Assembly: GCA_965368175.1 (NCBI GenBank)
Contig: CBDULX010000048.1
Coordinates: forward strand, 1 to 16,568
Direction of reading: 5' to 3'
DNA from: CBDULX01 sp965368175
GTDB taxonomy: Bacteria > Pseudomonadota > Gammaproteobacteria > SZUA-229
DNA: 16,568 nt
The notes below the pieces were generated by a model, which was given only the letters and a program-made list of their open reading frames with translations, was not told where the DNA came from and searched no databases. How positions within the stretch are numbered: the stretch's first letter is position 1; each line of letters starts with the position of its first letter. Made by a program: the position numbers and the translations under genes. Below, in pieces: positions 11,562-16,568 of the stretch.

Positions 11562-12449
11562 ATGAATAAAGAACGTATACAAAAAGCCCTTGCCCGGCAA
11601 GGGCTTGGTTCAAGGCGTCAGATCGAAGCCTGGATATCTGAAGGTAAAATACAGCTAAATGGTGATATTGCCAGGTTGGGTGATCATGTACAACCCGGTG
11701 ATACGGTGATGTACACGGGCCGTAAAATCATCATCAAATCAACCGAATTAAAAATACCGAGGGTGATTGCCTACCATAAACCCGAGGGCCAGGTGTGTAC
11801 CCGCCAGGATCCGGAAGGTCGACCAACCATTTATGAGAACCTGCCAGGACTCAAGCATAGCCGCTGGGTGGCCATAGGACGACTGGATCTGAATACCTCT
11901 GGACTGATCCTGCTGACCGACGAGGGCGAGCTGGCCAATCTTTTGATGCATCCCTCCAGTCAGATCGAACGTGAATATGCCGTGCGTACTCTGGGCACTG
12001 CCAGCGAAGAGATGCTCAAGATGCTGACCCATGGGGTTCAACTGGAAGACGGCCTTGCCAGGTTTGAGGAAATCGTTGATTCCGGCGGACAGGGTGCTAA
12101 CCACTGGTACCATGTGATGTTGATGGAAGGCCGAAATCGAGAAGTGCGCAGAATGTGGGAGGCGGTTGGGCTCAAGGTGAGCCGTCTGATGCGAGTGCGG
12201 TTTGGGCCAGTCATTCTTAATAAAAGCCAGCGCCCAGGAGTTACCCGGGAACTGACAGCGAAACAGGTGATCGAACTGGCATCTATGGTAGGTTTGCATT
12301 ATGAAATGCCTGAGAAGCCGGAGTCCGATAAGTCAAAAACCAAACCGGTGAAAACGGTCGCTCATAGAAAATCTGGGCCGCCACAGGGAAGAAAATCGGA
12401 CCAGAAATCAGATCAAAAAACAGTCAGGGGTCGTACTAACAGAAGGTAG
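11562..12449 (+). CDS. rluB: 23S rRNA pseudouridine(2605) synthase
   Basis: A 295-aa enzyme that isomerises a uridine in the peptidyl-transferase region of 23S rRNA (U2605 in E. coli). The N-terminal S4 RNA-binding domain (about 2-58) includes RIQKALARQGLGSRRQIEAW. The catalytic domain holds GRLDLNTSGLILLTDEGELA with the nucleophile Asp109, and later EGRNREVRRMWEAVGLKVSRL. RluB and its paralogue RluE share this layout, but the S4 domain, the length and the yci-type neighbourhood favour RluB. The last 50 residues are a basic, disordered RNA-binding tail (many Lys and Arg, ending RGRTNRR). The thioredoxin-like gene starts 8 bases after the stop. Confidence 0.95.
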   Translation: MNKERIQKALARQGLGSRRQIEAWISEGKIQLNGDIARLGDHVQPGDTVMYTGRKIIIKSTELKIPRVIAYHKPEGQVCTRQDPEGRPTIYENLPGLKHSRWVAIGRLDLNTSGLILLTDEGELANLLMHPSSQIEREYAVRTLGTASEEMLKMLTHGVQLEDGLARFEEIVDSGGQGANHWYHVMLMEGRNREVRRMWEAVGLKVSRLMRVRFGPVILNKSQRPGVTRELTAKQVIELASMVGLHYEMPEKPESDKSKTKPVKTVAHRKSGPPQGRKSDQKSDQKTVRGRTNRR

Positions 12450-12457
12450 CTCAACAA

Positions 12458-13495
12458 ATGTCGCATAAATTGCTCAAACTGCTGCTTGTTATTACAGGCC
12501 TTGTATTTACCTTACAGGTGGAGGCCAAACGAGAAGGTGAGTTGACGCAGGGCATGGTGAACCCCGGTTATCACGAGCAACCGAGCTGGTTTAAAAATTC
12601 CTTTCTGGATATCAATGAAGATATTACGGAAGCCGGTGAAGCCGGTAAACGTTTGATGATTTTCTTTTATCAGGATGGTTGCCCCTACTGCCAAAAATTA
12701 CTGGAAGATAATTTTGGCCAGCGTGAAATCACGGAAAAAACCCGGAAAAATTTTGATGTGGTGACCTTGAACATCTGGGGTGATCGCGAAGTGACAACAG
12801 GCGATGTCACTGTTACTGAAAAACAGTTCGCCGAAAAATTGAAAGTTATGTACACCCCTACCTTAATGTTTTTTAATGAACAGGGGAATGCGGTATTACG
12901 AACCAATGGCTATTATCACCCGGAAAAATTCAATGCCACACTGGACTATGTGTTACAGCACCGGGATCAACATGAAACTTTTCGAGCCTATCTGGACCGG
13001 GTTTCACCGGCACCTGCTAAAGGTGTTATTCACCGCGAAGTAGAATCGGTAACAGCACCGTACAAATTTAATCAGCTGAATACTGCTAAGCACCTGCTGG
13101 TGATGTTTGAGCAAAAACAATGCAGTAGTTGTGATGAATTACATCAGGACATTCTTAGCAGATCGGAATCCAGAGAATTGCTACAGACACTGGAAGTGGC
13201 CGTGCTGGATATGTGGTCCGATGACAAAATAATTACCCCTGACGGCCAGTCAATCAAGACACGAGAGTGGGCCAAACAGCTGAATGTTCAATATGCACCC
13301 AGTCTGGTATATTTCAGCCCACAGGGCAAAGAAGTATTCCGTTCAGAAGCTTACCTCAAGGCCTTCCATATTCAGTCGATTATGGACTATGTATCCAGTG
13401 GGGCATATAAAAATAATCCCAATTTCCAGCGTTATATCGAAGACAGAGCCGAAAGGCTGAGAGCGGCGGGGATTGATGTGGATATAATGAAATGA
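12458..13495 (+). CDS. exported protein with two thioredoxin domains (SoxW-like)
   Basis: A 345-aa protein with a signal peptide (hydrophobic LLKLLLVITGLVFTL, probable cleavage after VEA at residue 23). Thioredoxin domain 1 (about 40-170) has FFYQDGCPYCQKL with CPYC at 75-78 and its cis-proline in YTPTLMFF (Pro134). Domain 2 (about 200-315) has MFEQKQCSSCDELH with CSSC at 222-225 and cis-proline in YAPSLVYF (Pro281). Both share the unusual order strand, LNIWGD or LDMWSD, a loop, an (F/W)A(E/K)KL or WAKQL helix and then the cis-Pro strand, so they are an internal duplication of a SoxW/DUF255-like thioredoxin. It is probably a periplasmic disulfide reductase or carrier; the partner and electron source are not in the window. 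It is co-transcribed with rluB by spacing. Confidence 0.9.
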   Translation: MSHKLLKLLLVITGLVFTLQVEAKREGELTQGMVNPGYHEQPSWFKNSFLDINEDITEAGEAGKRLMIFFYQDGCPYCQKLLEDNFGQREITEKTRKNFDVVTLNIWGDREVTTGDVTVTEKQFAEKLKVMYTPTLMFFNEQGNAVLRTNGYYHPEKFNATLDYVLQHRDQHETFRAYLDRVSPAPAKGVIHREVESVTAPYKFNQLNTAKHLLVMFEQKQCSSCDELHQDILSRSESRELLQTLEVAVLDMWSDDKIITPDGQSIKTREWAKQLNVQYAPSLVYFSPQGKEVFRSEAYLKAFHIQSIMDYVSSGAYKNNPNFQRYIEDRAERLRAAGIDVDIMK

Positions 13496-13588
13496 AAAAA
13501 AAGTTTCAAGTTATAAGTTGTAAGTTACAAGTTAAAGGCTTTTGACTTACAACTTGAAACTTACAACTTATAACTTATAACTATTTTT
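13495..13588. terminator. bidirectional terminator built of AAGTTNN heptamers
   Basis: Five AAGTTNN heptamers (13501-13535) face five ACTTNNA heptamers (13545-13579) across a 9-base centre. The arms pair perfectly over 19 bases (13508-13526 with 13558-13576) and imperfectly further in. On the minus strand the stem is followed by eight Ts (complement of 13495-13502). On the plus strand a TTTTT run (13584-13588) follows at 7 bases. The stem overlaps the yciK stop codon and begins 12 bases after the thioredoxin gene's stop, so it can end both convergent transcripts. Confidence 0.85.
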
Positions 13589-14315
13589 CCTGTGCCATAA
13601 AAACCTTCCCTGTCTCACCCTTGCTATCCCTTCCCATCAAATAAAGATACGTACCCATGATGTCCTGTGGTGGTGTCATTTCATTGGGGTTTTCGCCGGG
13701 GTAGGCGCGCATGCGTAGTGCGGACTGGGTAGGCCCCGGGTTAATGGCGTTTACTTTAACCGGATGTTCAGTGTCGAGTTCATCGGCCAGGATCTGCATG
13801 AAACTGGTGACAGCTGCTTTAGATACGCCGTAGGCACCCCAGTAGGCGGAGGATTTATCGTCCACAGTGAATAGGATGGATGATTCCGGGGTTTTGCTTA
13901 TCAGGGGTAACAGAGCCTGGGTCATAACAAAAGGTGCGTTCAGGTTAACCTGCATAACCTTGTACCAGAGTTCGATATCATAAAGTGACAAAGGTGTACT
14001 GGCACCGAGGCTGGCCGCATTGTGCAACAGGCCGTGCAGGGCTCCGAACTGGTCTTCCAGCGTGGCAGCCAGATCCTGGTAATCCCTGGGTGCTGCCCCC
14101 TCCAGGTTCATTGGGTAGATGGCGGGCTGTGGAGAGCCGGCGTGGACTATTTCGTCATATACCTGTTCCAGTTTAGGGATGGTTCGTCCCAGTAACACAA
14201 CAGTGGCACCGTGAGATGCAAAGGCCCTGGCCGCCGCTTTACCAATACCGTCACCGGCACCGGTGATGAGGATGGTTTTGTCATGGAGTAAATCTATGGG
14301 AGCCTGGTAGTGCAT
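13581..14315 (-). CDS. yciK: YciK-like short-chain dehydrogenase/reductase
   Basis: A 244-aa classical SDR. The cofactor loop TGAGDGIG is at 18-25, LLGR (41-44) follows the second strand, and HNAAS (98-102) replaces the usual NNAG. The active-site helix has Tyr162 and Lys166 in WGAYGVSKAAV. The PGPTQSALRMRAYPGENP segment and the TPPQDIMGTYLYLMG ending are characteristic of YciK. E. coli YciK is a putative NADP-dependent oxidoreductase of unknown substrate. The segment before the tyrosine (FTVDDKSSAYWGAY) is about three residues shorter than in E. coli and has Val-Asp-Asp where the catalytic serine is expected; Ser155/156 are displaced. It follows hpnE with a 45-base gap and may be the last gene of that transcript. 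Confidence 0.92.
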   Translation of the reverse strand: MHYQAPIDLLHDKTILITGAGDGIGKAAARAFASHGATVVLLGRTIPKLEQVYDEIVHAGSPQPAIYPMNLEGAAPRDYQDLAATLEDQFGALHGLLHNAASLGASTPLSLYDIELWYKVMQVNLNAPFVMTQALLPLISKTPESSILFTVDDKSSAYWGAYGVSKAAVTSFMQILADELDTEHPVKVNAINPGPTQSALRMRAYPGENPNEMTPPQDIMGTYLYLMGRDSKGETGKVFMAQEK

Positions 14316-14360
14316 TTATGTCTCTCTAAAGTATTTGTCTGCCAGGTACTGGCGAGTTAG

Positions 14361-15695
14361 TCAAGCCAGTTTCTGCATGAGTGTACGGGCGCATTCTACA
14401 CCAGAGCGCAAGGAAGCTTCGAGTGTTGATGGTAATCCGGCCTGTGACGTGTGTTCGATTTTCACATAGTCTCCACATAAACTCAGATTGTCGATGGCGG
14501 TGCTGATGCCAGGGCGATGCTCATCCACGTTGGGATGACAGCTAAAGCAGGCGCGTTTTTCGCGGATCACCCAGCAGGACTGAGGTTCTGGCCAGTCTGG
14601 AAAAAGCTGAGACAGCTCGCGGCTAATTGTTTCAGCCAGGCTGGTATTATCCAGCGCCATATGCGGGCCGTCGGCGCTGATCACTACAGATATCAGGCCT
14701 GGCTGGTTACAGTAGCGGCGGTCGAACAGCCATTCACTGGTGGCATTGAGTAAACCCAGCATGGGTTTATCGAGCTGCACAGAATCCGGATATTTCAGAT
14801 AGATTGTGCAAATCGGTTCATAGTTGAGCCTGGCAAGCTGTTGCTGGATGCTGGAGCAACTGGGGATGTCCTTCAGTAGTTTCTCGGTGGCATGGGGTGG
14901 TGTGGCCAGAATCAGCCAGTCGCAGTCATGCTGCTGATTGTCCAGATAGGCAGAGTGAACACGTCCATCGTTCAATTCAATCTGTTCCAGCTTATGACTG
15001 GTTAATACCTGACCGCCACGGGATTCGATGAAGGTCCTTGCGGCCTCAGGAAACAACTGGCCCAGGTCGGTTTTCGGGATTAGCAGATCGGTGTTCGCGG
15101 CGGGGCCGTTAAAGGTCTGTTGCAATACAGTCTGAAAGGCTTTTGCCGAAGCCTGTTCGGTGGCGGTGGTGAGCGCTGCCAGACACAGGGGTTTAAGCAG
15201 ATGTTCAACATAAACATCCGGTAATCCAGCACTGGACAGCCAGCGATCTACACCGATGTCATTTTCAATGGGCGTATTCAATAAACGGTTGAAGCGAACC
15301 AGGGTAATAATTTTTTGTTTCAGGCTGAGTGAGGGGCTGCGTAACATGCCTACCAGCAGATGCAGGGGGGCTGGCAGGCGGGGCAGGGTCAGTTGAAACA
15401 GACTGTGTCCGGTGTGTAGATCTCGCATATCGATCTGGTGAGGAAGGCGATGGAATACGGAGGATTCATCTATACCCATGATAGACAGCAGTTCCAGTAA
15501 CTGGCGATAAGCACCGATCATCAGATGCTGGCCATTATCCAGAGTTATACCGTCGAGTGTGAGACTTCTGGCTCGCCCACCGATCTGTTTTGCAGACTCG
15601 ACAACCATGACCGGAATATTATGACGGCTAAGCTCAACTCCGGCTGCCAGCCCTGCCCAGCCGGCACCGGCAATGATGATTCTGGTCTGACTCAT
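14361..15695 (-). CDS. hpnE: hydroxysqualene dehydroxylase (squalene-associated FAD-dependent desaturase)
   Basis: A 444-aa FAD-dependent amine-oxidase/desaturase-type flavoprotein. The N-terminal dinucleotide fold reads IIIAGAGWAGLAAGVELSRH (7-26), then VVESAKQIGGRARSL and the DNGQHLMIGAY segment typical of HpnE. The C-terminal FAD closure has SLCGDYV and STLEASLRSG. By family it reduces hydroxysqualene to squalene, the last step of the HpnCDE route. Adjacency to hpnD, overlapping it by ATGA, separates it from carotenoid desaturases, which are usually longer (about 490-520 aa). Cysteines near the active region (SCWVIREKRACFSCHP) are visible but their role is unknown. Translation is coupled to hpnD. 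Confidence 0.92.
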   Translation of the reverse strand: MSQTRIIIAGAGWAGLAAGVELSRHNIPVMVVESAKQIGGRARSLTLDGITLDNGQHLMIGAYRQLLELLSIMGIDESSVFHRLPHQIDMRDLHTGHSLFQLTLPRLPAPLHLLVGMLRSPSLSLKQKIITLVRFNRLLNTPIENDIGVDRWLSSAGLPDVYVEHLLKPLCLAALTTATEQASAKAFQTVLQQTFNGPAANTDLLIPKTDLGQLFPEAARTFIESRGGQVLTSHKLEQIELNDGRVHSAYLDNQQHDCDWLILATPPHATEKLLKDIPSCSSIQQQLARLNYEPICTIYLKYPDSVQLDKPMLGLLNATSEWLFDRRYCNQPGLISVVISADGPHMALDNTSLAETISRELSQLFPDWPEPQSCWVIREKRACFSCHPNVDEHRPGISTAIDNLSLCGDYVKIEHTSQAGLPSTLEASLRSGVECARTLMQKLA

Positions 15696-16567
15696 GCCTG
15701 TTTTAGCTGACGCTGGAATTGTTTGTGACGTTTCTTTTCACGGCGGGCTGCCCGCCAGGCCAGCCATAGTTTACGTAAAGGGGTAAGCTTGATGCGGTAT
15801 TCCAGAATCTTGAAGCCATCCTGTTCAATCTCATCCAGCAAAGAGTAGTAAATTTCAGCCATGATCAGACCGGTGCGCTGGGTATAGCGGTCTTCGTCGG
15901 GCAGTTTATCCAGGGCCTGCTGGTAATAACTACGTGCCCGTTGCGCCTGGAATTTGAACAGTTCGACTACAGCATTTGAGCTGATGGGACGGTGTAGATC
16001 ATCCAGGCTAACACCGAATTTTTCCAGTTCATCCACCGGAATATACACTCGGCCCCGTTCGGCATCTTCCCGTACATCACGCAGGATGTTGGTGAGCTGG
16101 AAGGCCATGCCCAGATCGTGGGCGTACTTTAAGGTCATACGGTTCTGATAACCGAATATCTCCGCGGATAACAGTCCCACCACACTGGCAGCCCGATAAC
16201 AGTATAGGGATAAATCCGTGAAGTTCTGGTAACTGGAATAATCCAGATCCATTTCCATGCCATCGATGATTTCCAGAAGGTATTCTTCGGCCAGGTTGAA
16301 ATCGTTTAACAAAGCCTGCATAGCTTTGGTCACCGGATGCTGAGCCTGGCCCTGGTACATGCGTCGTACTTCATCCCGCCACCAGTTGAGTTTGGTGCGA
16401 GCGATATGTTCATCGTGAACTTCATCCACTACATCATCCACTTCACGGCAGAATGCATAGAGTGCAATAATCGCTCGGCGTTTCAATTCCGGTAAAAACA
16501 AAAAGCTGTAATAAAAACTGGAGCCGCTTTTTGAAGTTTTTTCCTGACAGTATTGATCGGGGGTCAT
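15692..16567 (-). CDS. hpnD: presqualene diphosphate synthase
   Basis: A 291-aa trans-isoprenyl diphosphate synthase of the squalene/phytoene synthase family. The N-terminus MTPDQYCQEKTSKSGSSFYY followed by SFLFLP is typical of HpnD, so the ATG one base inside the window edge is the true start. The two Mg-diphosphate binding motifs are DDVVD (44-48) and DVRED (164-168, in NILRDVREDAERGRVYIP). In the HpnCDE pathway HpnD condenses two farnesyl diphosphates to presqualene diphosphate, HpnC makes hydroxysqualene and HpnE makes squalene for hopanoids. The C-terminal tail is very basic (RAARREKKRHKQFQRQLKQ), as in membrane-associated members. hpnC, usually just upstream, would lie beyond the right edge. 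A phytoene synthase (CrtB) is the alternative, less likely given hpnE. Confidence 0.92.
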   Translation of the reverse strand: MTPDQYCQEKTSKSGSSFYYSFLFLPELKRRAIIALYAFCREVDDVVDEVHDEHIARTKLNWWRDEVRRMYQGQAQHPVTKAMQALLNDFNLAEEYLLEIIDGMEMDLDYSSYQNFTDLSLYCYRAASVVGLLSAEIFGYQNRMTLKYAHDLGMAFQLTNILRDVREDAERGRVYIPVDELEKFGVSLDDLHRPISSNAVVELFKFQAQRARSYYQQALDKLPDEDRYTQRTGLIMAEIYYSLLDEIEQDGFKILEYRIKLTPLRKLWLAWRAARREKKRHKQFQRQLKQA

Positions 16568-16568
16568 A

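Noticed and set aside
13501..13582. Possible CRISPR or insertion-sequence end from the iterated heptamers
   Set aside because: There are no spacers, no transposase and no target duplication; the T-runs at both exits fit a terminator better.
14361..16567. Carotenoid genes crtB/crtI
   Set aside because: The HpnD-type N-terminus, the shorter desaturase and the ATGA-overlapping hpnD-hpnE order favour the squalene pathway.

Overview
The window is a chromosomal segment of a gammaproteobacterium. It carries relatives of the E. coli yciI, yciB, yciO, yciK and rluB genes, plus the trpS-scpA-scpB order seen in pseudomonads and related lineages. Codon use looks even from gene to gene, and no transposase, integrase, phage gene or CRISPR array is visible. 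Two hopanoid-type squalene genes (hpnD, hpnE), a chemoreceptor, a PilZ protein and a two-domain exported thioredoxin suggest a free-living or facultatively associated environmental bacterium. I cannot name the genus from the sequence alone.

Layout. Positions 120-206 hold a tRNA-Leu(CAA) on the minus strand. Next, also on the minus strand, come a chemoreceptor with almost no periplasmic part (388-1569), which has its own promoter overlapped by an inverted repeat, and the coupled pair yciI/yciB (1675-2612). A divergent intergenic region with a perfect 12-bp palindrome leads to a plus-strand run: yciO, a site-2-protease-like membrane protein, trpS (TTG start behind a strong Shine-Dalgarno), scpA and scpB. 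Their junctions are short or overlapping, so they are probably one transcript. ScpB has an unusual acidic C-terminal extension built from about 85-residue tandem repeats and ends in a basic amphipathic tail.

From 7835 to about 11530 lies a block between scpB and rluB, which are neighbours in pseudomonads. It contains a promoter, a 79-aa protein resembling a miniature flagellar rod/hook protein, a cytoplasmic HEAAH putative metalloprotease, a 380-bp gene-free stretch full of inverted and direct repeats, a PilZ c-di-GMP-binding protein, a protein with tandem cyclic-nucleotide-binding folds fused to a rhodanese, and an exported protein of unknown function.

The last part resumes with rluB followed 8 bases later by an exported double-thioredoxin protein. 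A large AT-rich inverted repeat built of heptamers probably terminates transcription from both sides. The minus strand then carries hpnD, hpnE and yciK, read in that order. hpnD and hpnE overlap by ATGA and supply two of the three steps from farnesyl diphosphate to squalene; hpnC is not in the window. The main points for follow-up are the ScpB repeat extension, the mini-rod/HEAAH gene pair, the repeat-rich intergenic element at 8829-9084 and the heptamer terminator.
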